A stretch of 64,000 nucleotides of DNA, taken from RGIG2206 sp045579085. GTDB lineage: Bacteria; Bacillota; Clostridia; Oscillospirales; Acutalibacteraceae. How positions within the stretch are numbered: the stretch's first letter is position 1; each line of letters starts with the position of its first letter. Location: positions 4,896 through 68,895 of the forward strand of contig JAZNLO010000030.1 of NCBI GenBank assembly GCA_045579085.1, read 5' to 3'. Shown here piece by piece: positions 18,380-27,402 of the stretch. The notes under the pieces were generated by a model. It did no database searches, was not told where the DNA came from, and was given only the letters and a program-made list of their open reading frames with translations. The translations under genes and the position numbers were made by a program.

Positions 18380-19561
18380 TTGAAGTTTAGGATACCGCAA
18401 TCAGCGCAAAAGGCGCTTGATACGCTTAATGATAACGGGTATGAAGGCTATCTTGTGGGCGGTTGTGTGCGCAACTGGCTGATGGGTGCTACGCCTCACG
18501 ATTTTGACATCACCACCAACGCCTTGCCCGAACAGATAAAGAGTTGCTTTGACGGGTATAGAACCATCGAAACAGGCATTAAGCACGGCACCATTACTGT
18601 GATAATTTATGGTGAAAGCCTCGAAATCACTACCTATAGAGCAGACGGCGAGTACCTTGACAACCGCCGTCCTGAAAGTGTAGAGTTCGTTTCAAGTCTG
18701 AGTGAGGACTTGTCACGCCGTGACTTCACAATGAACGCCATAGCTTATGCAAATGGCGAGCTTGTGGATTTGTTCAGTGGGGTAGAGGATATCAAAAACG
18801 GGAGCATAAGATGCGTTGGAAATCCCGAAAAGCGTTTTGACGAGGATGCGCTCAGGATAATGAGGGCGCTGCGGTTTAGCGCAACGCTTGGGTTTAAAAT
18901 AGAGTCTGAAACGTCAAATGCGATTAACAAAAAATGCGGTCTGCTTGCGAATATATCGGCAGAGCGAAATTTTATCGAGCTGAAAAAACTCATCTGCGGC
19001 GACTTTGCGGAACAGGTTTTAGATGAATACGCAAAGGTTATATGCGAGATTATACCTCAGCTCAGCATAGAAAATGTGCAAGGATATGCAAAAAAAGTGG
19101 GGAATATACAGCCTAATCTGCCGCTCAGACTGGCAGGCTTGCTGTTGCCGTTAAAAGCCGAAGCAGATATAGCGCTGTACTTGCTTAAAGTTGATAAGGT
19201 AACAAAAACGCTTGTGCTTAACGCAATCAAGGCTTGCGATTGTGCGCTTTGTGACGAAACAAGTGCGTTGCTCGCAGTTAGTGAGCTTGGGTTTGACGCT
19301 GTTATTATCGCGGCTGAGCTTAAGGGTGAGACTGGTCTGGCTCAGTTCATTAAGAAAGCAAAAGAAAAAGAAGTTTGCGTTCATATAAGGCAGCTTAAAA
19401 TCAGCGGAGACGACCTTTCATCGCTCGGTATGAGCGGTAAGCAGATAGGCGAGTGCTTGTCTATGTTGCTGAGAGCGGTCATTCTCGGCGAGGTGAAAAA
19501 TGAGTATAGCGAGTTGTTGAAAAAAGCGCAAGAGCTTAACAATAAAAGCCATACCGATTAG
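18380..19561 (+). CDS. cca: CCA tRNA nucleotidyltransferase
   Basis: A class II nucleotidyltransferase, 393 residues, adding or repairing the 3' CCA of tRNA. Motifs in order: LVGGCVRNWLMG, the catalytic DFDITT, RRDFTMNA, and the RFDEDALRIMRALRF base-recognition region. No C-terminal HD domain is visible. A TTG at 18380 is chosen because AAAGAGGTGA ends 6 nt upstream; GTG at 18374 is too close to that site. The stop TAG lies in the loop of the terminator shared with the convergent gene. Confidence 0.94.
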   Translation: MKFRIPQSAQKALDTLNDNGYEGYLVGGCVRNWLMGATPHDFDITTNALPEQIKSCFDGYRTIETGIKHGTITVIIYGESLEITTYRADGEYLDNRRPESVEFVSSLSEDLSRRDFTMNAIAYANGELVDLFSGVEDIKNGSIRCVGNPEKRFDEDALRIMRALRFSATLGFKIESETSNAINKKCGLLANISAERNFIELKKLICGDFAEQVLDEYAKVICEIIPQLSIENVQGYAKKVGNIQPNLPLRLAGLLLPLKAEADIALYLLKVDKVTKTLVLNAIKACDCALCDETSALLAVSELGFDAVIIAAELKGETGLAQFIKKAKEKEVCVHIRQLKISGDDLSSLGMSGKQIGECLSMLLRAVILGEVKNEYSELLKKAQELNNKSHTD

Positions 19562-19578
19562 TAATCGGTATGGCTTTT
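19544..19578. terminator. Bidirectional terminator between cca and DUF5662 gene
   Basis: Perfect 17-nt inverted arms flank a single central base, starting with AAAAGCC on the left and ending GGCTTTT on the right. The stop codons of both convergent genes fall in the middle of the palindrome. Confidence 0.9.
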
Positions 19579-20097
19579 TAAGTAGTTTCGAATAAATTTA
19601 AAGGTTTCGTCCTCGCCTTTTTCATCGAGCATCGTAAGCAGCATTTCGAGAAAATCTGAGGTTTCCTGATGGATAACACGTCTTGGCTTGCCGTTAAGGA
19701 AGTAGTCAAGCGAGGACCTGTCGGTGTAATTCTTGCCCTTGTAGATTTTGCCTGCGGCAACACGGTCACAAAACATCTCAATCACATATTTAAGCGGCAT
19801 TTTAACAGGCTCAACCCTCTTTGTTATCGGACTGTAATCCAGCCAGTACTCGAAGTGGTGCTTGTTGCGGCCTTTGTGATGTAACCAAGCGGTAGAATAG
19901 CCGTATTTTTCGCGCTCCGCCTCGTTAGGACTTCTGGTGCCCTGATAGTTTTTTATACCCGAAATAAACTCAGCAGGCGAATATTTAGAAAGGTCGTGAA
20001 AAAGCCCTTGCCAAAGAATACCCGCCTTGCCACAATGACGTATAACGGCGTGGCGGTGCTTTGTAATAGTGATGAAATGTTTAAAAAAACCAGACAT
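19558..20097 (-). CDS. DUF5662 family protein
   Basis: A 179-residue uncharacterised protein resembling the DUF5662 family of Firmicutes and phage. It has several conserved His/Asp segments (LFHDLSKYS, the region around WLHHKGRNKHHFEYW) that look like an HD-like metal site, but no function is known and the metal idea is inference. The start at 20097 is supported by CGGAGGAAAA directly before the ATG; upstream in-frame codons have no ribosome site. It has its own divergent promoter against nadE. Confidence 0.8.
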   Translation of the reverse strand: MSGFFKHFITITKHRHAVIRHCGKAGILWQGLFHDLSKYSPAEFISGIKNYQGTRSPNEAEREKYGYSTAWLHHKGRNKHHFEYWLDYSPITKRVEPVKMPLKYVIEMFCDRVAAGKIYKGKNYTDRSSLDYFLNGKPRRVIHQETSDFLEMLLTMLDEKGEDETFKFIRNYLKSHTDY

Positions 20098-20125
20098 ATT
20101 TTTCCTCCGAATACACATTATTAAT

Positions 20126-20154
20126 AGTATATCACGAGCAGTATTGTTGGTCAA
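20126..20154 (-). promoter_or_regulatory. Promoter for DUF5662 gene
   Basis: On the minus strand TTGACC and TATACT are separated by 17 nt. They sit back-to-back with the nadE promoter. Confidence 0.65.
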
Positions 20155-20156
20155 GG

Positions 20157-20185
20157 TTGACAAATTCATACAATAATTTTATAAT
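20157..20185 (+). promoter_or_regulatory. Consensus promoter for nadE
   Basis: TTGACA at 20157-20162 and TATAAT at 20180-20185 with 17 nt spacing, a perfect sigma-A match about 36 nt upstream of the nadE start. Confidence 0.85.
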
Positions 20186-20220
20186 CATAATGGAATAAAA
20201 TGGCGTGGAGGTAAAATACA

Positions 20221-22149
20221 ATGTACGATTATTTTAAAATAGCGTGTGCTGTTGCAAAGGTATCGGTTGGTGACGTGGTTGCCAACGTTGATTGTATATG
20301 CCGTAAAATCGACGAAGCATCGAAAAGAAACGCAGATTTAGCGGTCTTTCCGGAGCTGAGCCTGACAGGCTGCTCGTGCGCCGACCTTTTTAATCAAAAA
20401 CTGCTTGTTGACGCTGCCGCAGAGGGAATAGCGGCTGTTTGCAAATATACAAAAAAACTGAGCATAACTGTTGTGCTCGGCGCGCCTGTTATGATAAATT
20501 CCAAACTGTACGATTGCGCCGTTGTGATAAACGGCGGCAAGGTGCTTGGTTTGGTGCCGAAAACGACTGATTGGGACGTTTCGGGCATAAATTGGGAACG
20601 TTGGTTTACTTCGGCAAATGAACTTGATGTAAGCGAAGTTCAGACAGAGGATATCGGCCTGTCTGCGCTTGGCAGTTATCCCGTTTTGGTGGGGCAGGAT
20701 TTGCTCTTCAACTTAAGCTCAGCAAAGGTCGGGGTAGTGTTCGGCAACGACTTGTCAATGCCTATGCAGCAGTCTGCACAGCTTTCACTCGGCGGAGCAG
20801 AGATTATAGTAAATTTGGCGGCGAGAGCAGAGATTGCGGCAAACAGAGAAAAATGCAAGCTTAGTGTTACAGAGCAATCGTACAGACTTGTTTGCGCTTA
20901 TGCTTATTGCTCAGCAGGCGTTGGCGAATCAACAAGTGACTGCGTATTCAGCGGTCATAGCTTAATAGCTGAAAAGGGAGCAGTGCTGGCAGAGAGCGAA
21001 AACTCTTTAGATACAGATTACATTTTAATAAACGATATAGACCTTGCTAAAATCCGAGCAGACCGAGTAAAAGCGTTTAAGGGCGCTTCAAAGGCGCCTG
21101 TGCGTGAGGTAAAGGCAGAAAAGAGCGTTCTTAAGAGCACAGGCGAGGACTACGCTGTAAGAAAGCTTGTGTTTGTGCCCGATAACGAGGACGAGCTTAA
21201 GTTGCGTTGCAATGATATATTCAATATACAGGTTGCAGGGCTCAAAAGGCGTCTGGAGATAACGGGCAGTAAGGCTGTTATTGGCGTGTCGGGCGGACTT
21301 GACTCAACTTTGGCTCTGCTTGTAAGCGTTGAGGCAATGCGTAAGCTTGGCCGCTCGTCAGCAGACGTCATAGGTGTAACTATGCCCAGCTTCGGTACCA
21401 CAAACCGCACTTATAACAATGCGCTCGAGCTGATGAAAAAGCTCGGCATATCAACGCGCGAGATTAATATTAAGGCGGCGTGCGAGCAGCATTGCGCCGA
21501 TATCGGTCATAGCGTGGACGAATTTGATATAACTATGGAAAACATTCAGGCAAGAGAGCGCACTCAGGTGCTGATGGATTGCGCAAGTATGGAGGGCGGC
21601 TTCGTTGTCGGAACAGGCGATTTGAGCGAGCTCGCACTCGGTTGGTGCACCTATAACGGCGACCATATGAGTATGTACAGCGTGAATGCGGGCGTACCGA
21701 AAACGCTTATCAGCTGCTTGATAAAAGCTGTTGCAGAGCGTGCACACTTCGCAGACTGCAAGCAGGTGCTTTACGATATAATCGATACACCGATAAGCCC
21801 TGAACTGTTGCCGCCCGATGAAAAGGGCAAAATCGCACAGGAAACCGAGAGCATAGTCGGACCTTATGCACTGCACGATTTTTACCTCTACTATATGCTC
21901 AGATACGGCTTTGAGCCTGAAAAGATATATACATTGGCGGTGAAAGCCTTCGCTGACGAGTATGACTCTCAGACCGTGCTGAAATGGCTTAGAGTGTTTT
22001 ACAAACGCTTTTTCACTCAGCAGTTTAAGCGTGACTGCTTGCCTGACTCAATGAAAGTGGGCAGCGTTTCGCTATCGCCGAGAGGGGATTTCAGTATGCC
22101 GAGTGACGCGTGCGCATCGCTGTGGCTTAAACAACTGGACAATATATAA
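20221..22149 (+). CDS. nadE: NAD+ synthetase, glutamine-dependent type with altered glutaminase site
   Basis: A 642-residue two-domain NAD synthetase. The N-terminal nitrilase-like glutaminase domain spans about residues 1-270. The C-terminal ammonia-dependent synthetase has the PP-loop SGGLDST and the GTGDLSELALGW motif intact. In the amidase domain Glu45 (FPELSLTG) and Lys114 (LVPKTT) match the expected catalytic positions. The segment that normally reads EICED, with the nucleophilic Cys, reads VFGND here, placing Gly at residue 175. The downstream NREK and GESTSDCVFSGH parts keep the family pattern, so the alignment is firm. It should still make NAD from free ammonia, but use of glutamine is doubtful. 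GGAGG precedes the ATG. Confidence 0.93.
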   Translation: MYDYFKIACAVAKVSVGDVVANVDCICRKIDEASKRNADLAVFPELSLTGCSCADLFNQKLLVDAAAEGIAAVCKYTKKLSITVVLGAPVMINSKLYDCAVVINGGKVLGLVPKTTDWDVSGINWERWFTSANELDVSEVQTEDIGLSALGSYPVLVGQDLLFNLSSAKVGVVFGNDLSMPMQQSAQLSLGGAEIIVNLAARAEIAANREKCKLSVTEQSYRLVCAYAYCSAGVGESTSDCVFSGHSLIAEKGAVLAESENSLDTDYILINDIDLAKIRADRVKAFKGASKAPVREVKAEKSVLKSTGEDYAVRKLVFVPDNEDELKLRCNDIFNIQVAGLKRRLEITGSKAVIGVSGGLDSTLALLVSVEAMRKLGRSSADVIGVTMPSFGTTNRTYNNALELMKKLGISTREINIKAACEQHCADIGHSVDEFDITMENIQARERTQVLMDCASMEGGFVVGTGDLSELALGWCTYNGDHMSMYSVNAGVPKTLISCLIKAVAERAHFADCKQVLYDIIDTPISPELLPPDEKGKIAQETESIVGPYALHDFYLYYMLRYGFEPEKIYTLAVKAFADEYDSQTVLKWLRVFYKRFFTQQFKRDCLPDSMKVGSVSLSPRGDFSMPSDACASLWLKQLDNI

Positions 22150-22159
22150 TAAAAATGTA

Positions 22160-22195
22160 AAAAGCCTCCCGAATGAGAAGTTCGAGAGGCTTTTA
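22160..22195. terminator. Bidirectional terminator between nadE and DUF2752 gene
   Basis: AAAAGCCTC pairs with GAGGCTTTT around an inner CGAA/TTCG stem. It lies between two convergent genes and ends 4 nt from the stop of the minus-strand gene. Confidence 0.85.
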
Positions 22196-22198
22196 ATT

Positions 22199-22654
22199 TC
22201 AGATAGCCGCCTGTATCCAGTATTCTGCAAAATCGCCAACAGGGTCAATGTGCCAGATTAGCAAAAGTGCATTTCTTAACACAAAGAAAGCGAGAACTAT
22301 TGCCAAAATCACAAACAGTAGCTTTGCGCTTATGCCCAAAACCTTGTCCTTGCCTCTGATTATATTTATCAACGCCTTAATGTCGTAATATAAAAACAGC
22401 GAAACAAACAGTAACACTAATGGATTGTGTCGTAGACTGCTTAAAAAATCAAACCTGAGCAGTGCCGAAACTGCCCTTGTGCCGCCACAACCGGGACAGT
22501 ACAGATGAAGCGTTTTTGCAAACAAGCACTGCCCAAGCACTTTTATAACAGGAATTGAAACAAAGGTAAGATAGCATTTAACCAGCAAAATCAAACCGAC
22601 TAAGCCAAGATTTACAGCGCCAAACACAAGCCAACGCTTTGCAGTTTTACTCAT
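22199..22654 (-). CDS. DUF2752 family membrane protein
   Basis: A 151-residue small membrane protein with about three to four hydrophobic segments. It carries the hallmark CPGCGGTRA motif of the DUF2752 family just after the first two helices. Function unknown; the two cysteines could bind metal or form a disulfide. Its start overlaps the end of the upstream YaiI-type gene by 8 nt, so the two form an operon. Confidence 0.82.
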   Translation of the reverse strand: MSKTAKRWLVFGAVNLGLVGLILLVKCYLTFVSIPVIKVLGQCLFAKTLHLYCPGCGGTRAVSALLRFDFLSSLRHNPLVLLFVSLFLYYDIKALINIIRGKDKVLGISAKLLFVILAIVLAFFVLRNALLLIWHIDPVGDFAEYWIQAAI

Positions 22655-23093
22655 CGTCGGTTTCCTCCGTCAAAAGTTGGGTGAATGCTGAAATAAAAGC
22701 TTTGTCATCGTCGGCGGTGCGCTTTTTTGGCCCCTTGAGTCTGCCGCCTGAGTTTCGAATTTTTTTGGAAACATATCGTGAATCGAGCAGCATAGAGATG
22801 TTCGCATCGGTGTAAACAAGCCCATTTTGATTGATGGCTCTGGCTTGTTTGGCAAGACATAAAGCGGCTAAGCCGTAGTCCTGAGTGACAGCGATATCGC
22901 CCTTGCCGATTATGTTTGCAAGCTTAAGGTCAACGCTGTCCGCGCCCTTATCTACGGTGATGATTTCAGCGCCGTCTATATTAAATATGTGTGCAGTGTC
23001 GCAAATGATGGTGCAGTCGAGCGAGTGCTGTCTGCAAAGGCTTACAACCTCTCGCACAACAGGACAACCATCGGCATCAATATAAATATGCAT
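22647..23093 (-). CDS. YaiI/YqxD family protein (UPF0178, DUF188)
   Basis: A 148-residue protein beginning MHIYIDADGCPV, the diagnostic start of the UPF0178/DUF188 family. A later ITVDKGADSVDLKL and DIAVTQDYGLAALCL preserve the acidic residues expected of a PIN-like nuclease fold. Family members have no confirmed activity. Located upstream of and overlapping the DUF2752 gene; diverges from the SDR gene. Confidence 0.88.
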   Translation of the reverse strand: MHIYIDADGCPVVREVVSLCRQHSLDCTIICDTAHIFNIDGAEIITVDKGADSVDLKLANIIGKGDIAVTQDYGLAALCLAKQARAINQNGLVYTDANISMLLDSRYVSKKIRNSGGRLKGPKKRTADDDKAFISAFTQLLTEETDDE

Positions 23094-23217
23094 ATGCTAC
23101 CTTCTGTATAATTTTTTCTCATTGTAACATATAATAGATGCAAATAAAAGACAAAATCCTTGAAAAAACGCATTTGCGTGGTAAAATAAAATAGATAGCA
23201 TAATTGGAGGCAAAAAG

Positions 23218-23985
23218 ATGAGGATAGCGATAGTAACAGGCGCATCAAGCGGAATGGGCAGAGAGCTTGTAAGACAGCTCAGCCAAAAGGAAAGCTTTGA
23301 CCAAATCTGGACGGTTGCACGACGCGAAGAGCGGCTTAACGAGTTGAAAGAGGAGATACAAAACGTAAGACCAATCCCCCTTGACTTAACTAAGGAGGAT
23401 AGCATAAAATCGCTTGAAGCTTTGCTTAGCGAGGAGAAGCCCGACGTAAGCGTGCTTGCAAATTGCAGCGGTTTCGGAAAGTTTGGCACTTATGAGGATA
23501 TCTCTCTGCAGGACAGTATGGATATGATAGACCTAAACTGCAAGGCTTTAGTGGCAGTCACGCAGACGGTGTTGCCGTATATGAGCAAGGGCGCGCACAT
23601 TATGCAGCTCGACTCACTCTCGTCATTCCAACCTGTCCCGTATCTTAACGTTTACGCTGCCACGAAAGCCTTTGTGCTAAGCTATTCGCGCGCGCTCAAC
23701 GTGGAGTTGAAGCCCAGAGGAATAAAGGTTATTGCGGTGTGTCCAGGTTGGGTTCGCACTGAGTTTTTTGACCACGCAACAGTAACAAACGAAAAGGCGG
23801 TCACTTATTATAACGTGATATACTCCGCAAAGGACGTTATCCAAACCGCAATCAAGGATATGTATAAGGGCAAAAAGGACGTTTCGGTTCACGGGCTTCA
23901 AATCAAGGCGCAAAGGCTACTTGTTAAGCTGTTGCCGCACAAACTGGTGATGCACATCTGGATGAAACAACAGCATCATAAGTAG
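23218..23985 (+). CDS. SDR-family NAD(P)-dependent oxidoreductase
   Basis: A 255-residue short-chain dehydrogenase. The cofactor-binding TGASSGMGRELV lies at the N terminus, LANCSGFG is the family NAG-like motif, and the catalytic Ser plus YAATK (Tyr-x-x-x-Lys) follow. A C-terminal helix with basic residues may contact membrane. The substrate is not predictable. GGAGG lies before the ATG. No close operon partner. Confidence 0.88.
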   Translation: MRIAIVTGASSGMGRELVRQLSQKESFDQIWTVARREERLNELKEEIQNVRPIPLDLTKEDSIKSLEALLSEEKPDVSVLANCSGFGKFGTYEDISLQDSMDMIDLNCKALVAVTQTVLPYMSKGAHIMQLDSLSSFQPVPYLNVYAATKAFVLSYSRALNVELKPRGIKVIAVCPGWVRTEFFDHATVTNEKAVTYYNVIYSAKDVIQTAIKDMYKGKKDVSVHGLQIKAQRLLVKLLPHKLVMHIWMKQQHHK

Positions 23986-24064
23986 GTAACATCGTGATTT
24001 TACACAAAACGGCTGTTTGGCGCAAAAATGCTTTGTGAATGGTGCGAAAAATAGAAAAAATAAG

Positions 24065-24093
24065 TTGACAAATGTATGGCTGTCTATTATAAT
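24065..24093 (+). promoter_or_regulatory. Consensus promoter for the Liv-type ABC operon
   Basis: TTGACA at 24065-24070 and TATAAT at 24088-24093, spacing 17 nt, about 55 nt ahead of the binding-protein gene. Confidence 0.85.
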
Positions 24094-24147
24094 AATTTAC
24101 GACGTTAAAGTGGTAAATTAAATATTTTTTAGAAAAGAGGAAAGACC

Positions 24148-25287
24148 ATGAAAATGTTTAAAAGAATTGCTGCAGTAGTTATGGCTACTGCGATGGTTGC
24201 AGCTTGCTTTGCAGGTTGCGGCTCAAACGAAGCTTCTGATAAGTTCATTATCGGAGCTACAGGCCCGTTGACAGGAGATGCTTCAAGCTACGGTATCTCA
24301 GTTCAGAGAGGCGCTCAGGTTGCTATTGACGAAATCAATGCAGCAGGCGGTCTCAACGGCTACAAGTTTGAGTTCATGATGAAGGATGACAAGGCTGCTC
24401 CTGAGGATGCTGCCACCGCTTACGACCAGCTTATGGACGCAGGCATGCAGATTTCTATCGGTTCAGTTACATCAGGCGCTTGCGAATCATTCGCAGCAAA
24501 GAGCGTTGAGGACAATTTGTTCTTCATCACACCTTCTGCATCAAGAGCAGACATCATCGCAGACCGTGACAACGGCTTCCGTATCTGCTTTGGTGACCCC
24601 GACCAGGGATATCTTGCAGCAGAGACTATTGTAAACGATTATAAGTATACAAAGATTGGCTGCATTTATGACACAAGCGATACATATTCATCTGGTATAT
24701 ATGAAGCATTCTCTGAAAAGATGAAGGAGCTCAAGGTTGAGTTCACCACCAAGACCTTCGACCAGGAGACCAATAAGGACTTCTCAACTCAGGTTGAAGC
24801 TCTTAAGGATTGCGAAGTAATCTTCCTCCCCATCTACTACACAGAGGCAGGACTTATTGCACGTGCTTGCACCGCAAAGGGCAGCAACGCAATGATTCTC
24901 GGCTGTGACGGACTTGACGGTGTTGTAGACCAGATTGATGAAACTGTTACCACAAAGATTAAGTACATCACTCCGTTTGACGTAAACAGCACCGATAAGG
25001 TTGTTTCTGACTTCGTTAAGAAGTATAAGGAGAAGTATGACGCTGCTCCTGACCAGTTCGCAGCAGACGGCTACGATGCAATCTATGCTATCTATAATGC
25101 AATGAAGGCTGCAATCGACAACGGCACAGAGCTTACTCCTGAAACATCAGTAAGCGATATGTGCGACGCTGTTAGAGAGGTAATGATTTCTAAATCATTC
25201 AAGTTCACAGGCGCAACAGGTTCTATGACTTGGGATGCAAAGGGTGCTCCCACAAAGGTACCTACCATCGTTGACGTTAACGCATAA
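24148..25287 (+). CDS. Branched-chain amino acid ABC transporter, substrate-binding lipoprotein
   Basis: A 379-residue extracellular solute-binding protein of the LivJ/LivK type. The signal peptide ends in a lipobox (FAGC), giving a lipid-anchored Cys near residue 24. The mature part starts with IIGATGPLTGDASSYG, typical of periplasmic-binding fold type I receptors for Leu/Ile/Val or related amides. It is the first gene of a five-gene transporter. The exact ligand is not certain from sequence. Confidence 0.92.
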   Translation: MKMFKRIAAVVMATAMVAACFAGCGSNEASDKFIIGATGPLTGDASSYGISVQRGAQVAIDEINAAGGLNGYKFEFMMKDDKAAPEDAATAYDQLMDAGMQISIGSVTSGACESFAAKSVEDNLFFITPSASRADIIADRDNGFRICFGDPDQGYLAAETIVNDYKYTKIGCIYDTSDTYSSGIYEAFSEKMKELKVEFTTKTFDQETNKDFSTQVEALKDCEVIFLPIYYTEAGLIARACTAKGSNAMILGCDGLDGVVDQIDETVTTKIKYITPFDVNSTDKVVSDFVKKYKEKYDAAPDQFAADGYDAIYAIYNAMKAAIDNGTELTPETSVSDMCDAVREVMISKSFKFTGATGSMTWDAKGAPTKVPTIVDVNA

Positions 25288-25334
25288 GTAAAGCGTTAGA
25301 TTTAAAATTAAAAGGTTTATTTAAAAGAGCAAAT

Positions 25335-25363
25335 GGTCGAGGGGCAAATTCTGCCTCTCGACC
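25335..25363 (+). promoter_or_regulatory. Intercistronic stem-loop between binding-protein and permease genes
   Basis: An 11-bp stem (GGTCGAGGGGC with GCCTCTCGACC, one G-U pair) encloses a 7-nt loop. No U-run follows directly, so it is more likely an mRNA-stabilising or partial attenuation element that keeps the binding protein more abundant than the permeases. Confidence 0.6.
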
Positions 25364-25387
25364 TAAAATCCTGTTAGGAGAAAGTCT

Positions 25388-26248
25388 ATGAGTATATTTT
25401 TGGACGGGCTTAGTCTGGGCGCAGTGTATGCCCTGATAGCTCTGGGATATACAATGGTATACGGAATCGCTAAGATGCTTAACTTTGCGCACGGCGATGT
25501 TATTATGATAGGTGCATATGCCATTTACTCCACCTTAATGTTGCAAACCAACCCTATAATTTCCATACTTATCGCGGTTGTAATATGCACCGTTGCCGGA
25601 ATCGTGATTGAGAAGCTGGCATATAAGCCGCTCAGAGGTGCGTCACCGCTTGCAGTGCTTATTACCGCAATCGGAGTCAGCAATTTGCTGCAGGGAACAG
25701 CGCAGCTTATATACGGCTCAACCTCAAAAACCCTCACCATTGCCAATTTCGGCAGTGTTAAAATCGGAAATTCCGAAATCGGTGTAGGTACAATATTAAC
25801 GCTCGTAGTAGGCGCGATAATAATGATAGCTCTCACCCTTTTCGTTAAAAAGACAAAGACAGGACGTGCAATGATAGCTGTTTCTGAGGATAGCGGAGCG
25901 GCTCGCCTTATGGGAGTCAACGTAGACCGCATCATTATGATAACCTTTGCAATCGGCTCAGCATTGGCGGCATTCGCCAGCCTGTTTTATCTTATAAGAA
26001 TACCCTCAGCCAGTCCTACACTCGGCGCAATGCCGGGTATAAAGGCGTTTACAGCTGCGGTTATCGGCGGAATTGGCTCAATACCGGGCGCTATGCTTGG
26101 AGGAATCTTGCTTGGAATAATCGAGCAGATTTGTCAGAACACACCCGCCGCCGCTTATACAACAGCGATTGAGTTCAGCTTGCTTATACTTATATTGCTT
26201 GTAAAGCCCGTTGGCTTAATTGGCAAACGCAGAAGAGAGAAGGTGTAA
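25388..26248 (+). CDS. livH: Branched-chain amino acid ABC permease LivH
   Basis: A 286-residue inner-membrane permease with about eight hydrophobic segments. It begins with the family pattern LDGLSLGAVYALIALGYTMVYG and contains the cytoplasmic EAA-type loop DSGAARLMGVNVDR that contacts the ATPases. TTAGGAG lies before the ATG. Second gene of the Liv operon; the livM start follows 3 nt after the stop. Confidence 0.94.
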   Translation: MSIFLDGLSLGAVYALIALGYTMVYGIAKMLNFAHGDVIMIGAYAIYSTLMLQTNPIISILIAVVICTVAGIVIEKLAYKPLRGASPLAVLITAIGVSNLLQGTAQLIYGSTSKTLTIANFGSVKIGNSEIGVGTILTLVVGAIIMIALTLFVKKTKTGRAMIAVSEDSGAARLMGVNVDRIIMITFAIGSALAAFASLFYLIRIPSASPTLGAMPGIKAFTAAVIGGIGSIPGAMLGGILLGIIEQICQNTPAAAYTTAIEFSLLILILLVKPVGLIGKRRREKV

Positions 26249-26251
26249 GGC

Positions 26252-27400
26252 GTGGGTTATTTTAAAAACGTAAAAGACTCATTTAAGCTCAAGCATTACA
26301 TCAATTACATAGTTATAGCTGCGGCACTTGTTTTGTTTATTGGGTTAAACTCAGCAGGTGAGCTGTCAAGAGCCACGCTTAACCTCTTGCCGAGAATAGC
26401 ATATAGCATCATTCTTGCAACCTCGCTTAATTTGGTTGTTGGCTTCTTGGGTGAGCTTTCGCTCGGACATGCAGGCTTTATGTGCGTGGGAGCATATTTA
26501 GGCAGTTATTTCTCACTATTCTTGCATCAGTATGTGGACAATATGCTCGTTTGCTTTATCATTTCGATGATAGTCGGCGGACTTGCTGCAGCCGTATTTG
26601 GCTTTATCATCGGCTTGCCTGCGCTCAGATTAAAGGGCGACTATCTTGCGATAGTAACACTTGCGTTTGGTGAGATTGTACGAAACATATTCAAAAACCT
26701 TGAGATTTTCGGCGGCGCGATGGGACTTAAGACCGCTGAAATCAAGATTAAAAGCTCCACCTTGTTTGTGGTAGGCTTTATTGTTGTGCTTATTGTTTTG
26801 GCGCTCATCCAAAATCTTATCAGGAGCAAGCACGGCAGAGCGATAACCGCTATTCGTGATAATGAAATCGCAACAAAGGCAATGGGCATAAACGTAACGT
26901 TTTACAAGCTCTTTGTGTTTATAATCTCTGCATTCTTTGCGGGAGTAGCAGGCGTTATTTACGGCCACTACGTAACCCCCATCAGCTATACAACCTTTGA
27001 TTATAACTATTCGATTGAGATATTGGTTATGGTTGTAATCGGCGGAATGGGCAGTATGAACGGCTCTATAATCGCTGCAACGCTCATCACATACGTAAAC
27101 TCGTTGCTGCAGAGCAAGCTTTCGGGCGACCTTGCAGCAGTAAGACTGCTTGTATACGCGCTTGTTTTAATAGTAGTTGTTATATACAACAATGCGCCTG
27201 CGCTCAAGTCAGTGCGTGAGAGGTTTAGCCTGAAGAGTTTGATGAGAAAGCTTAGCAAGAAAAATAATCCGAGCAGCATCAAGGACGACGAGGCAGAGTG
27301 GGACCGTATTCCCACTAAGGTGCATATGGACGAACTTCTCACTGTAGATTTGCCTGACAACACCTATACGCCCGACCCTCCCAAGAAAGGAGATAGATAA
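26252..27400 (+). CDS. livM: Branched-chain amino acid ABC permease LivM
   Basis: A 382-residue permease partner of LivH. It has about ten hydrophobic segments, GELSLGHAGFMCVGAY and the ATPase-contact loop IRDNEIATKAMGIN. After the last membrane segment it carries a charged cytoplasmic tail of about 60 residues, longer than the minimal family form. It starts with GTG at 26252, preceded by GAGAAGGTG. Confidence 0.93.
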   Translation: MGYFKNVKDSFKLKHYINYIVIAAALVLFIGLNSAGELSRATLNLLPRIAYSIILATSLNLVVGFLGELSLGHAGFMCVGAYLGSYFSLFLHQYVDNMLVCFIISMIVGGLAAAVFGFIIGLPALRLKGDYLAIVTLAFGEIVRNIFKNLEIFGGAMGLKTAEIKIKSSTLFVVGFIVVLIVLALIQNLIRSKHGRAITAIRDNEIATKAMGINVTFYKLFVFIISAFFAGVAGVIYGHYVTPISYTTFDYNYSIEILVMVVIGGMGSMNGSIIAATLITYVNSLLQSKLSGDLAAVRLLVYALVLIVVVIYNNAPALKSVRERFSLKSLMRKLSKKNNPSSIKDDEAEWDRIPTKVHMDELLTVDLPDNTYTPDPPKKGDR

Positions 27401-27402
27401 AT

